Part shown: one piece after another, positions 53,387 through 61,974 of the stretch
How the letters are laid out: every line of letters starts with the position of its first letter
Numbering within the stretch: the stretch's first letter is position 1
Assembly: GCF_032918005.1 (NCBI RefSeq)
Contig: NZ_CP136628.1
Span: 6,371,501 to 6,435,500, forward strand
Direction: 5' to 3'
Length of the DNA: 64,000 bases
DNA from: Bradyrhizobium sp. NDS-1
GTDB lineage: Bacteria > Pseudomonadota > Alphaproteobacteria > Rhizobiales > Xanthobacteraceae
The notes under the pieces: generated by a model
Told to the model about the DNA's origin: nothing
Seen by the model: only the letters and a program-made list of their open reading frames with translations
The model's database searches: none
Made by a program: the position numbers and the translations under genes

Positions 53387-53519
53387 AGGATTGGACGCAG
53401 CTGCCTGCCTCTCCCGCAGCGCGGATCGCGTAAGCACCTTCCAGCTATAAAATTTCGGCATGACAGCTCGCACCAGATGCGAAGACACGGCCTCGCGCGA
53501 CTGTTCTACGACACGGCGT

Positions 53520-54440
53520 CTAACTCAATCTGATGTCCCACACGCCGTCCTTGCGGCAGGCGGCGACCTCCTCGCGCAGCAGCGCGGTGACGGCGAGCGA
53601 GGCCGTCGAGACCGGCCGGTCGATCGGAGAAGCGAAAATGAGCTCGCGCGTCATCGGCTTCGATACGGGCGCGGTTTCCAGCCGTCCGTCGGCGACCTCG
53701 CCGTGGACCGACGAGGGCGGCAGCAGCGCGAAGCCGAGGCCCTCCTCGACCAGGCTCGTCAGGACGCGAAACGAATCCGCCTCCAGTTGCACGTCGAGCT
53801 TGATCTTGCGCTGGGCGGCCGCGTGCTCGATCAGCGCGCGAAGGCCGTGCGAATGAGAGGGCAACACGAGCCGTTGCCGCAGCAGCCAGCCGATGTCGAC
53901 GCTCTTCTTGCGTGCGAGGCCGCAGCCGCGCGGACCGACCGCGACGATGTTGTCACGGCCGAGGCTCGCCACGTTGAGATGCAGATCGGCCGAGCGCCCG
54001 TAGAGGATGGCGAGATCCATCTCGCCGCGATGCAGCCATTCGACCAGGTGGCCGCTGTAGCTCTCGACGATGCGCAGCGAGATGCCGGGAAACTTCTCGA
54101 CGCAGCGCCGCGCAAAGCGCGCCGACAGCACGCAGCTCACGGTTGGAACCAGGCCGAGCACGACTTGCCCGGACGGCGGGCCCTTGGCCGACTGGATGTC
54201 GTCGCGGATCTGGTCGATCTGCCGCACGATACCGGAGGTGCGCGCCAGCAGCAGCCGGCCGGCTTCGGTCAGCACCATGCCGCGGCCGTTGCGGGTGAAG
54301 AGTTCGGTGCGGAGCTCGTGTTCCAGGAGCTTGATCTGCCGGCTCAGCGCCGGCTGCGCCACGCGCAGCGTGTCGGACGCCTTGGAGAGGCTGCCGAGCT
54401 CCGCCACGCAACTGAAGGTCCTGAGCTGCCGGAAATCCAT
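53520..54440 (-). CDS. LysR-family transcriptional regulator
   Basis: 306 residues. The N-terminal winged helix starts MDFRQLRTFSCVAELGSLSKASDTLRVAQPALSRQIKLLEHELRTELFTRNGRG, the LysR HTH. The C-terminal domain is a substrate-binding fold with DLAILYGRSADLHLNV. It diverges from the acyl-CoA dehydrogenase unit across a 125-base gap and probably regulates it. The inducer may be an intermediate of that pathway. Confidence 0.92.
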   Translation of the reverse strand: MDFRQLRTFSCVAELGSLSKASDTLRVAQPALSRQIKLLEHELRTELFTRNGRGMVLTEAGRLLLARTSGIVRQIDQIRDDIQSAKGPPSGQVVLGLVPTVSCVLSARFARRCVEKFPGISLRIVESYSGHLVEWLHRGEMDLAILYGRSADLHLNVASLGRDNIVAVGPRGCGLARKKSVDIGWLLRQRLVLPSHSHGLRALIEHAAAQRKIKLDVQLEADSFRVLTSLVEEGLGFALLPPSSVHGEVADGRLETAPVSKPMTRELIFASPIDRPVSTASLAVTALLREEVAACRKDGVWDIRLS

Positions 54441-54565
54441 GCTTGCCAATCCTGGAAGGCTACTTCATACGCTATAACAAATGAGCATAGGGGGCTGGCA
54501 TTGTTTTCACAACGCCAGAGGGGTGGCCGGCGTTATCTTAACTGCCGCTAAGAATTGGAAACGCC

Positions 54566-55735
54566 ATGAGTCAAGAACACCACACCGAAGACTACGCCGA
54601 CATCCGCGAAGCCGTCGCAAAACTCTGCGCGCAGTTTCCCGGCGAATATTGGCGCAAGCTCGATCGCGAGATGGCCTACCCCAAGGCCTTCGTCGATGCG
54701 CTGACCGAGGCCGGCTATCTCTCGGTGCTGATTCCCGAGGAGTATGGCGGCGCGGGCCTGAAGCTGTCTGCGGCCGCGGCGATCCTGGAAGAGATCCAGC
54801 GCGCGGGCTGCAACGGCGGCGGCTGCCATGCCCAGATGTACACGATGGGCACCGTGCTGCGGCACGGCAACGCCGAGCAGAAGGCGAAATACCTGCCGAA
54901 GATCGCCAGCGGCGAGTTGCGCCTGCAGGCCTTCGGCGTCACCGAGCCGACCAGCGGCACCGACACGTCCTCGCTGAAAACCTTCGCGCGCAAGGACGGC
55001 AACGACAGCTACATCGTCAACGGCCAGAAGATCTGGACCAGCCGCGCCGAGCATTCCGACCTGATGGTGCTGCTGGCGCGCACCACGCCGAAGGACCAGG
55101 CCAAGAAGCGCACCGATGGCCTCTCCGTGTTCATCGTCGACATGCGCGAGGCCAAGAACAACGGCCTCGAAATCCGCCCGATCCGCACCATGATGAACCA
55201 CGCCACCACCGAAGTGTTCTTCACCGACATGAAGGTGCCGGCCGAGAACCTGATCGGCGAGGAAGGCAAGGGTTTTCGCTACATCCTGTCCGGCATGAAT
55301 GCCGAGCGCATATTGATCGCGGCCGAATGCGTCGGCGACGCAAAATGGTTCATCGCCAAGGCCACCAACTACGCCAAGGAGCGCGCAGTGTTCGGCCGGC
55401 CGATCGGCCAGAACCAGGGCATCCAGTTTCCGATCGCCAAGGCCTATGCCTCGATGCGCGCGGCCGAGTTGATGGTGAAGGAAGCCACGCGCAAATACGA
55501 GGCGGGGCTCGATTGCGGCGCCGAGGCCAACATGGCCAAGATGCTGGCGGCCGATGCGTCCTGGGAAGCTGCCAATGCCTGCATCCAGACCCATGGCGGC
55601 TTCGGCTTTGCCGAGGAATACGACGTCGAGCGCAAGTTCCGCGAGACGCGGCTCTATCAGGTGGCGCCGATCTCGACCAACCTGGTGCTCTCCTTCGTCG
55701 CCGAGCACGTGCTCGGCATGCCGCGCTCGTACTGA
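54566..55735 (+). CDS. Acyl-CoA dehydrogenase
   Basis: 389 residues. Motifs FGVTEPTSGTDTSSLKTFA, ERAVFGRPIGQNQGIQFPIAKAYA and IQTHGGFGFAEEYDVERKFRETRLYQVAPIS are those of acyl-CoA dehydrogenases, which introduce an alpha-beta double bond with FAD. The catalytic Glu is expected in the YDVERKFRETRLYQ area, where the ETRLYQ motif differs from the usual RD-x-R pattern. GGAAACGCC precedes the ATG. It is followed by a CoA-transferase 9 bases later, so the unit probably activates and oxidises a carboxylic acid. Confidence 0.9.
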   Translation: MSQEHHTEDYADIREAVAKLCAQFPGEYWRKLDREMAYPKAFVDALTEAGYLSVLIPEEYGGAGLKLSAAAAILEEIQRAGCNGGGCHAQMYTMGTVLRHGNAEQKAKYLPKIASGELRLQAFGVTEPTSGTDTSSLKTFARKDGNDSYIVNGQKIWTSRAEHSDLMVLLARTTPKDQAKKRTDGLSVFIVDMREAKNNGLEIRPIRTMMNHATTEVFFTDMKVPAENLIGEEGKGFRYILSGMNAERILIAAECVGDAKWFIAKATNYAKERAVFGRPIGQNQGIQFPIAKAYASMRAAELMVKEATRKYEAGLDCGAEANMAKMLAADASWEAANACIQTHGGFGFAEEYDVERKFRETRLYQVAPISTNLVLSFVAEHVLGMPRSY

Positions 55736-55744
55736 GGTCCAACC

Positions 55745-56848
55745 ATGGGAGCATTGGACGGGATCAGGGTGATCGCGGTCGAGCAGGCGGTGGCGGCGCC
55801 GTTCTGCTCCTCGCGGCTGGCGGACGCTGGCGCGGAGGTGATCAAGATCGAACGGCCCGAGGGCGATTTCGCTCGCGGCTATGACGCGGCGGCCAAGGGC
55901 CAGAGCAGCTACTTCGTCTGGCTCAATCGCGGCAAGCAATCCGCCGTGGTCGATCTCGCCACCAAAGAAGGCTGCGCCGCGCTGGAGAAGCTGATCGCCA
56001 GCGCCGACGTGCTGATCCAGAATTTGAAGCCCGGCTCGATGGACAAGCTCGGCTTTTCGCGCGAGCGACTGCTGAAGGACTATCCGAAGCTGATCTCATG
56101 CACCATCACCGGCTATGGCGACGAGGGCCCCTACGCGCACCGCAAGGCCTATGATTTGCTGATCCAGGCCGAGAGCGGGCTTGCCTCCATCACCGGCAAC
56201 CCTGATGGAGCCTCGCGCGTCGGCATGTCGATCGTCGACGTCGCGACCGGCGCGACCGCGCATGCGGCGATCCTTGAAGCGCTGATCGCGCGCGGCCGCA
56301 CCGGCAAGGGCGCGGATATCCGCATCTCCATGTTCGACGTGATGGCGGACTGGTGCACCGTGCCGCTGCTCAACTCCGAAGCCGGCAACCCGCCCAAACG
56401 CATGGGCCTGCGCCATCCCTCGATCGCGCCCTATGGCGTGTTCACCTCGAAGGATGGCAAGGACATTTTGATCTCGATCCAGAGCGAGCGAGAGTGGAAG
56501 ACGCTGTGTGCCAAGGTGCTGGATCAGCCTGATCTGCCCGCCGATTCCCGCGTCGCCAACATGGTCGAGCGTGTGCGAAACCGCGACTTCACCGACAAGA
56601 CCGTTGCGGACATCTTCGGCAAGCTGACGCGCGACGAACTGCTCAAGCGGCTGTCGGATGCCGACATCGCGTTTGCCGAGGTCAACACCATGGCCGATCT
56701 CACCAATCATCCGCATCTGCGCCGCATCGAGGTCGACACGCCGCAGGGACGCGTCAGCTATCCCGCGCCGGCGCCGATCATCGTCGGCGAGACCCGCAGC
56801 TATGGTGCCGTGCCCGCGATCGGCGAAAACCCGAAGTCCAAGAAATAA
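55745..56848 (+). CDS. CaiB/BaiF-family CoA-transferase
   Basis: 367 residues. The N-terminal MGALDGIRVIAVEQAVAAPFCSSRLADAGAEVIKIERPEGDFAR, then LIQNLKPGSMDKLGF with the catalytic-region pattern and PYGVFTSKDGKDILISIQSEREW, identify a class III CoA-transferase. It transfers CoA between acyl donors and carboxylates. The substrate is not indicated. GAGG precedes the ATG. The dehydrogenase is upstream and a MaoC-like hydratase downstream (15-base gap). Confidence 0.9.
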   Translation: MGALDGIRVIAVEQAVAAPFCSSRLADAGAEVIKIERPEGDFARGYDAAAKGQSSYFVWLNRGKQSAVVDLATKEGCAALEKLIASADVLIQNLKPGSMDKLGFSRERLLKDYPKLISCTITGYGDEGPYAHRKAYDLLIQAESGLASITGNPDGASRVGMSIVDVATGATAHAAILEALIARGRTGKGADIRISMFDVMADWCTVPLLNSEAGNPPKRMGLRHPSIAPYGVFTSKDGKDILISIQSEREWKTLCAKVLDQPDLPADSRVANMVERVRNRDFTDKTVADIFGKLTRDELLKRLSDADIAFAEVNTMADLTNHPHLRRIEVDTPQGRVSYPAPAPIIVGETRSYGAVPAIGENPKSKK

Positions 56849-56863
56849 CAAGAGCGAGGCAAC

Positions 56864-57715
56864 ATGACCGAGAAGCTCGACATCGATCATCTCAGGCAAT
56901 GGATCGGCCGCAGCACGGAAGCCACCGACATCGTCACCGCACAGCTCGTGATGGGCCTGCGCGCGACGCTGTTCCAGGATGTCGGCGAGCCCAAAAAGGG
57001 TGACGCCGCACCGTTCACAGTACATTGGTGCCTGGCGCAGCCGGTGTTTCCGATGTCGATGCTCGGACCCGACGGTCATCCGACCCGCGGCGGCTTCCTG
57101 CCGCCGGTGCCGCTGCCGCGCCGGATGTGGGCGGGCGGCGAGATCGAATTCCTGCAGCCGCTGCAGGTTGGCGATGAATCCACGCGGACCTCGCGCATCG
57201 CCGATGTGCAGGTGAAATCAGGCTCGACCGGCACGCTGTGCTTCGTCTCGGTCGAGCATAGCATCTCCTCCCCGCGCGGTGTCGCCATCCGCGAGCGGCA
57301 GGACATCGTCTATCGCGAGATGACGAGCAGCGCGTCCGCCAGCGCCAAGGCCCCGCCCCCACCGCCGAAGGCGCAGCACCGCGAGACCCATGTCTCCGAT
57401 CCCGTGCTGCTGTTTCGCTATTCCGCGCTGACCTTCAACGGCCACCGCATCCACTACGATCGCGACTACGTCACCAAGGTCGAGGGTTATCCGGGCCTGA
57501 TCTTCCACGGCCCGCTGCAGGCGGCGCTGATCATCGAGATGGCGGCGAAGCTGCACGGCGGCAAGGCGCCGAAGAAGTTTTCGTATCGCGGCCTGCAGCC
57601 GCTATTCGAGGGCACGGAGTTCTCCGTCAACGCCAACGAGACCGAGTCCGGCATGGACCTGTGGACCGCGAACGCGGAGGGACAGCCGACGATGAAGGGG
57701 ACGGCGGTGTGGTGA
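56864..57715 (+). CDS. MaoC-like/FAS1-type hydratase
   Basis: 283 residues forming two hot-dog-type halves. The first half has WIGRSTEATDIVTAQLVMGLRATLF, the second FRYSALTFNGHRIHYDRDYVTKVEGYPGLIFHGPLQAALI, where the R/H-YD pattern and the HGPLQA segment resemble the hydratase 2 catalytic dyad. It is close to mesaconyl-C4-CoA hydratase-like proteins. With the CoA-transferase and acyl-CoA dehydrogenase it may act in a dicarboxylate (mesaconate/itaconate-like) route; this is inference. GAGG precedes the ATG. Confidence 0.82.
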   Translation: MTEKLDIDHLRQWIGRSTEATDIVTAQLVMGLRATLFQDVGEPKKGDAAPFTVHWCLAQPVFPMSMLGPDGHPTRGGFLPPVPLPRRMWAGGEIEFLQPLQVGDESTRTSRIADVQVKSGSTGTLCFVSVEHSISSPRGVAIRERQDIVYREMTSSASASAKAPPPPPKAQHRETHVSDPVLLFRYSALTFNGHRIHYDRDYVTKVEGYPGLIFHGPLQAALIIEMAAKLHGGKAPKKFSYRGLQPLFEGTEFSVNANETESGMDLWTANAEGQPTMKGTAVW

Positions 57716-57764
57716 TGCTCTCTCCTCGTCATTGCGAATGTAACGGCGATGTAGGAAGTTAGAC

Positions 57765-57868
57765 CCTCACCCTGAGGAGCGCGCCCTTCGCGCGCGTCTC
57801 GAAGGGCGAGGGCACCAGCCGGGCCTTCATCCTTCGAGACGCGCGAAGACGCGCTCCTCAGGATGAGG
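57765..57868. repeat. Palindromic repeat before the ThDP enzyme
   Basis: CCTCACCCTGAGGAGCGCG (57765-57783) is mirrored by CGCGCTCCTCAGGATGAGG (to 57868), with inner GCGCGTCTCGAAGG/CCTTCGAGACGCGC arms. It lies between the hydratase stop and the MdlC-like start. Confidence 0.65.
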
Positions 57869-57889
57869 AATAAACAGGGACCGGAAACC

Positions 57890-59512
57890 ATGGCCAAGAA
57901 CGGCAAGACCGGCAGCAGATCCGTCACCGTCAAGCAGGCGACGCTCGACCTGCTGCGTTCGTTCGGCATCGCAAAAGTGTTCGGCAATCCCGGCTCGACC
58001 GAGCTGCCGTTTCTGAGCGACTGGCCCGACGACATCGACTACGTGCTGGCGCTGCAGGAAGCTTCCGCCGTCGGCATGGCCGACGGCTATGCGCAGGCGA
58101 CGCGCAATGCGGGCTTCGTCAATCTGCATTCGGCCGCCGGCGTCGGCAACGCGCTCGGCAACATCTACACGGCGCACCGAAACCAGACACCGCTCGTGAT
58201 CACCGCGGGCCAGCAGGCGCGTTCGATCCTGCCGCTGCAGGCGTTCCTCTATGCCGAGCGCGCGTCGGAATTCCCGCGGCCTTACGTCAAATACAGCGTC
58301 GAGCCGGCGCGGCCCGAGGATGTGCCGGCTGCAATCGCGCGCGCCTATTACACCGCGATGCAGCCACCGTGCGGGCCGGCCTTCGTGTCGATCCCGATCG
58401 ACGACTGGGCGCATGCCTGTGCGCCGGTCGAGGCGCGCAAGGTCAGCCGCGAGATCGGCCCCGAGCTTGATGCGATAAAGGCGCTGGTCGCGGCGCTCGT
58501 CGGCGCAAAGTACCCTGCCCTCGTCGTCGGCCCCGGCGTCGACCGCGCCGGCGCGGTCGACCTGATGGTGCGCGTCGCGGAGAAGGCGAAAGCCAGCGTC
58601 TGGGTCAGCCCGTTCTCAGCGCGCTGCTCGTTCCCCGAGCGGCATCCGCAGTTCGCGGGCTTCCTGCACGCCTCACCTGCGCAGCTGTCCGATGCATTGC
58701 GCGAGCACGACCTGGTCGTCGTCATCGGCGCGCCGGTGTTCACCTTCCATGTCGAGGGCCATGCCGCGATCTTCGACGGCGGTGCGACGATCTTCCAGAT
58801 CACCGATGATCCGGACGCGGCGGCGGTGACGCCCATCGGCACCAGCATCATCGCCACGATGAAGCCGGCCCTGAACATGCTGCTCGACCTGCTGCCGGAG
58901 AGCAAACGCGCGGCGCCAAAGGGCCGAACGCTGCCGCCGGCACCTCAAGCCGCCGATCCGCTCCCGGTCGAATTCCTGCTGCATTCGCTGTCGCAGGCGA
59001 TGCCGGAGGGTACGTCGGTCGTCGAGGAAGTGCCCTCGCACCGGCCGGCGATGCAGAAGTTCATGCCGATGCCCGGCCAGGACAGCTTTTACACGATGGC
59101 GAGCGGGGGCCTCGGTTACTCGCTGCCCGCCGCCGTCGGCATGGCGCTCGGCAAGCCGAAGCAGCGCACGGTCTGCCTGATCGGCGACGGCTCGGCGATG
59201 TATTCGATCCAGGCGCTGTGGACCACAGCACAGCGCAAGCTGCCGCTGACGATCGTCGTCCTCAACAATTCCGGATACGGCGCGATGCGCTCGTTCAGCC
59301 AGGTGATGCAGGTGCGGAACGTGCCCGGGCTGGAGCTGCCGGGGATCGATTTCGTCCGGCTCGCCGAAGGCATGGGTTGCCATGCGGTGCGGGTGACGAA
59401 GGCGGCGGAGCTTGGCGAGGCGCTGAAGCGCGGCATGGCGTTCGAAGGCACCAGCCTCGTCGAGGTCGCCGTGGATTCGGCGGTGCCGGTGCTGTACGGG
59501 CAGAAGCATTGA
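57890..59512 (+). CDS. mdlC: Benzoylformate decarboxylase-like ThDP enzyme
   Basis: 540 residues. The sequence follows Pseudomonas putida benzoylformate decarboxylase closely. The PYR domain has FGNPGSTELPFL (S36, matching S26), LALQEASAVG (E57), VNLHSAAGVGNALG (H80, matching H70), and IGAPVFTFH (H287, matching H281). The C-terminal GDGSAMYSIQALWTTAQ binds ThDP/Mg. It decarboxylates benzoylformate or related 2-keto acids. GGGACCGGAAACC precedes ATG 57890. It is the last gene of the +-strand catabolic group and converges on an SDR. Confidence 0.87.
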   Translation: MAKNGKTGSRSVTVKQATLDLLRSFGIAKVFGNPGSTELPFLSDWPDDIDYVLALQEASAVGMADGYAQATRNAGFVNLHSAAGVGNALGNIYTAHRNQTPLVITAGQQARSILPLQAFLYAERASEFPRPYVKYSVEPARPEDVPAAIARAYYTAMQPPCGPAFVSIPIDDWAHACAPVEARKVSREIGPELDAIKALVAALVGAKYPALVVGPGVDRAGAVDLMVRVAEKAKASVWVSPFSARCSFPERHPQFAGFLHASPAQLSDALREHDLVVVIGAPVFTFHVEGHAAIFDGGATIFQITDDPDAAAVTPIGTSIIATMKPALNMLLDLLPESKRAAPKGRTLPPAPQAADPLPVEFLLHSLSQAMPEGTSVVEEVPSHRPAMQKFMPMPGQDSFYTMASGGLGYSLPAAVGMALGKPKQRTVCLIGDGSAMYSIQALWTTAQRKLPLTIVVLNNSGYGAMRSFSQVMQVRNVPGLELPGIDFVRLAEGMGCHAVRVTKAAELGEALKRGMAFEGTSLVEVAVDSAVPVLYGQKH

Positions 59513-59515
59513 TGC

Positions 59516-59651
59516 CGTCGCCCCTGCGAACGCAGGGGCCCATACCGCGTGATCTTTCGGTAAGGCGCCGGTGTCAATACCGCGGGCAAAACAACCAGCC
59601 TCCGCCAAACTCCTTCCTGTGGCTATGGGTCCCCGCGTTCGCGGGGACGAC
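59516..59651. repeat. Cloverleaf-like palindrome between mdlC and SDR
   Basis: Two hairpins, CCCCTGCGAACGCAGGGG (59521-59538) and TCCCCGCGTTCGCGGGGA (59630-59647), flank a segment with mirrored CCCATA/TATGGG. Outer GTCG/CGAC closes the structure. Same layout as 61007-61112; both lie at convergent gene ends. Confidence 0.6.
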
Positions 59652-59680
59652 ACCGATGGTTTGGCACGCCGACCAGCACA

Positions 59681-60457
59681 TCACGACGCCAAGAATCCTC
59701 CATCTGCGGCCAGCACGTGTCCGACCACATAGGACGACGCATCCGAGGACAGCCACACCACGGCCTCCGCCACCTCCTCCGGGCTGCCCATCCGTCGTAG
59801 CGGCAGGCCGGCGCTCACCGTTGCGACGTCGCCGACGCCGGCGCGCAGCATCATGTCGGTGACGACACGGCCGGGAGCGATGGCGTTGATGCGGATGCCG
59901 CGCGGGGCGTTCTCCAGCGCCGCCGAGCGGGTCAGCGAGATCGCGGCCGCCTTCGAGGCCGAATAGAGTGCGAAGCCGGGATTGGGATTGCGCACGCCGC
60001 TCACGGATGCGTTGACGACGATGCTGCCGCGCCCCTGCGCCAGCATGACAGGCAATTGATGGCGCAGGCACAGGAACAGCGCGCGGACATTGGTGTCGAA
60101 CACGCTGTCGTAAATGTCCATGCCCTGTTCTTGCAGCGGCGCGCGGCGCTCCTGGAAGCCGGCATTGTTGAAGGCGATGTCGAGCCGGCCGCAGCGCTCG
60201 ATCGCCGTGCCGACGAGGCGCGCAACGTCGTCCTCGCGCGTGATGTCGGTCTTAAGCGCGATCGCATCGGCGCCGAGCTGACGGCATGAAGCGGCGGTCG
60301 CCTCGATCTCGGCTTCACGCCGGCCCGCAACGATGATCGCCTCGGCGCCTTCGGTCGCCATCCGCAGCGCGGTGGCGCGGCCGATGCCGCTGCCGCCGCC
60401 GGTCACCAGGCAGACCTTACCCGTCATCCGCGTTCCCGTCGGCAAAGCTCCGCTCAT
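59681..60457 (-). CDS. Short-chain dehydrogenase/reductase
   Basis: 258 residues. Cofactor motif TGGGSGIGRATALR, NNAG, catalytic Ser in ASVSGVRNP, and YSASK. The typical C-terminal SPEEVAEAVVWLSSDASSYVVGHVLAADGGF closes the fold. GGAGTAAGCC precedes the ATG. It diverges from the MarR gene across a perfect palindrome (60494-60520), so it is probably that regulator's target. Its substrate is unknown. Confidence 0.9.
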   Translation of the reverse strand: MSGALPTGTRMTGKVCLVTGGGSGIGRATALRMATEGAEAIIVAGRREAEIEATAASCRQLGADAIALKTDITREDDVARLVGTAIERCGRLDIAFNNAGFQERRAPLQEQGMDIYDSVFDTNVRALFLCLRHQLPVMLAQGRGSIVVNASVSGVRNPNPGFALYSASKAAAISLTRSAALENAPRGIRINAIAPGRVVTDMMLRAGVGDVATVSAGLPLRRMGSPEEVAEAVVWLSSDASSYVVGHVLAADGGFLAS

Positions 60458-60493
60458 GGCTTACTCCAAAACGCTTGCGCGCGCCGTTGCGCT

Positions 60494-60520
60494 CATATAG
60501 TTGTATGATACAACTATATG
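60494..60520. promoter_or_regulatory. Perfect palindromic operator for MarR regulator
   Basis: Left arm CATATAGTTGTAT (60494-60506) and right arm ATACAACTATATG (60508-60520) are exact reverse complements around one central G. It lies in the gap between the divergent SDR and MarR genes, 12 bases upstream of the MarR start, where binding would block transcription of both. Confidence 0.85.
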
Positions 60521-60532
60521 CCGGGAGTCAAG

Positions 60533-60994
60533 ATGGACGAGCTTGCTCTGATCGACGACATCCGCGCGGCCTCGCGGCTGATGGTGCGCGAGCTCGGCTT
60601 CATGGATGCGACGGTGGCGGCGTCGGACTATCCGCCCTCGGCGGTGCATACCATCCTGGAAATCGGCATCCGCGGCCCCATGACCTCGGGCGAGCTAGGC
60701 GATTTCCTGCGGTTGGAGAAGTCAAGCGTCAGCCGCCTGGTGCGCAAGCTCATCGATTGCGGCGAGCTGCGTGAGACGCCTGATGAGCTTGATGCCCGCA
60801 GCAAGCTGTTGTCGCTGACGGCGAAAGGGCGGCGCACGCTGGAGGCGCTGCATGCATTCGGACGGCAGCAGGTGCTCGGCGCGCTGGCGGCGCTGACAGA
60901 AGCGGAGCAGCGCACGGTGCGCGAGGGGATGATGCTCTATGCGCGGGCGCTTAGGCAGAGCCGGGTGGAGGATGAGGCGGGTGCGGCGGCGTGA
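60533..60994 (+). CDS. MarR-family transcriptional regulator
   Basis: 153 residues. The winged helix is LEIGIRGPMTSGELGDFLRLEKSSVSRLVRKLIDCGELRETPDELDARSKLLSLTAKGRRTLEAL, the MarR pattern. The C-terminal helix supports dimerisation. ATG 60533 follows GGGAG; ATG 60518 is in frame but lies in the operator palindrome and has no RBS. It likely represses itself and the divergent SDR via the palindrome. The ligand is unknown. Confidence 0.9.
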   Translation: MDELALIDDIRAASRLMVRELGFMDATVAASDYPPSAVHTILEIGIRGPMTSGELGDFLRLEKSSVSRLVRKLIDCGELRETPDELDARSKLLSLTAKGRRTLEALHAFGRQQVLGALAALTEAEQRTVREGMMLYARALRQSRVEDEAGAAA

Positions 60995-61006
60995 CCACAC
61001 TCTCGG

Positions 61007-61112
61007 TGTCATCGCCCGGCTCGACCGGGCGATCCAGTACTCCGCGGCGCCAGTTGTGCAAACCAATGACCGCCGCGGAGTACTGGATGCCCCGCTTTCG
61101 CGGGGCATGACA
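61007..61112. repeat. Cloverleaf-like palindrome between MarR and second SDR
   Basis: Outer TGTCAT/ATGACA (61007-61012/61107-61112). Left hairpin ATCGCCCGG/CCGGGCGAT (61011-61033). Central 18-bp stem ATCCAGTACTCCGCGGCG (61032-61049) with its perfect complement at 61071-61088. Right hairpin GCCCCGC/GCGGGGC (61089-61106). The folded form resembles a three-armed junction. Confidence 0.65.
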
Positions 61113-61138
61113 GGGTCAACCGCAGCGACAGCGGCAGC

Positions 61139-61933
61139 CTACTTCCCGAACTCTTCCCGCATCCTGGCCTGGATCTTGGCCATGCCGCCGAGCCAGCGGT
61201 CGTAGTTCTCGGTCTTCTTGCGCATGTAGCCGAGCACCTGCGGGTGCGGCAGGATCAGGAACGTTTCCTGCTCGAGGCCGGCGAGCACGTCCTTCGCGAC
61301 CTGCTCGGGCGTGAGGTCGCCGTCGCCGGATTGCGGGCCCTTCGGAATCGAGCGCAGCATGTTGGTATCGACGCCCTGGGGACAGAGGATCGAGACCTTG
61401 ATGTTGTCAGCCTTGTGCGAGATCGCGAGATTCTCGGCAAAGCCGACCGCCGCATGCTTGGTCGTCGAATAGGCCGGGCTGCCGACCTGCGACAGCAGAC
61501 CCGCGGCCGAAATCGTATTGAGGAAATAGCCGCCGCCGCGCGCCTTCATGCGGGGGACGAGGTGCCGCGCCGCATAGACATGGGCCATGACGTGGATCGC
61601 CCAGCTGCGCTGCCACGGCTCATCGGAGGCGCCGCCGGCATTGACGGACATCGGGTCGAAGCCGCCGCCGATGCCGGCATTGGAGCAGAACAGCGCGATG
61701 GGGCCGAACTGCCGCTCGGTCTCCTCGATGACGTGCGAAATGTCCTTTTCCTGCGCGACGTCGCATTTGAAGGCCGCACCATCCACCATGGCCGCGACCG
61801 CCCGCGCGTTGGCGGCATCCATGTCCGCGACGACGACCTTGGCTGCGCCCGCGTTGTGAAAGGCCTCGCACAGCGCCTTGCCGATGCCGTTTGCGCCGCC
61901 CGTGACGACCACGACCTTGCCGGTCACCTGCAT
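61139..61933 (-). CDS. Short-chain dehydrogenase/reductase
   Basis: 264 residues. Cofactor motif TGGANGIGKALC, SNAG, catalytic-area NTISAAGLLSQVGSPAYSTTKHA (Ser, Tyr, Lys), with downstream PQGVDTNML. The C-terminus is extended (about 40 residues, VLGYMRKKTENYDRWLGGMAKIQARMREEFGK). AGGAGACGTC precedes the ATG. It converges on the MarR gene. Substrate unknown; the 258-residue SDR beyond it is a separate, less similar enzyme. Confidence 0.9.
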   Translation of the reverse strand: MQVTGKVVVVTGGANGIGKALCEAFHNAGAAKVVVADMDAANARAVAAMVDGAAFKCDVAQEKDISHVIEETERQFGPIALFCSNAGIGGGFDPMSVNAGGASDEPWQRSWAIHVMAHVYAARHLVPRMKARGGGYFLNTISAAGLLSQVGSPAYSTTKHAAVGFAENLAISHKADNIKVSILCPQGVDTNMLRSIPKGPQSGDGDLTPEQVAKDVLAGLEQETFLILPHPQVLGYMRKKTENYDRWLGGMAKIQARMREEFGK

Positions 61934-61974
61934 GCGACGTCTCCTCTTGTCTTATACCGCTTCTTGAAGCTTGC

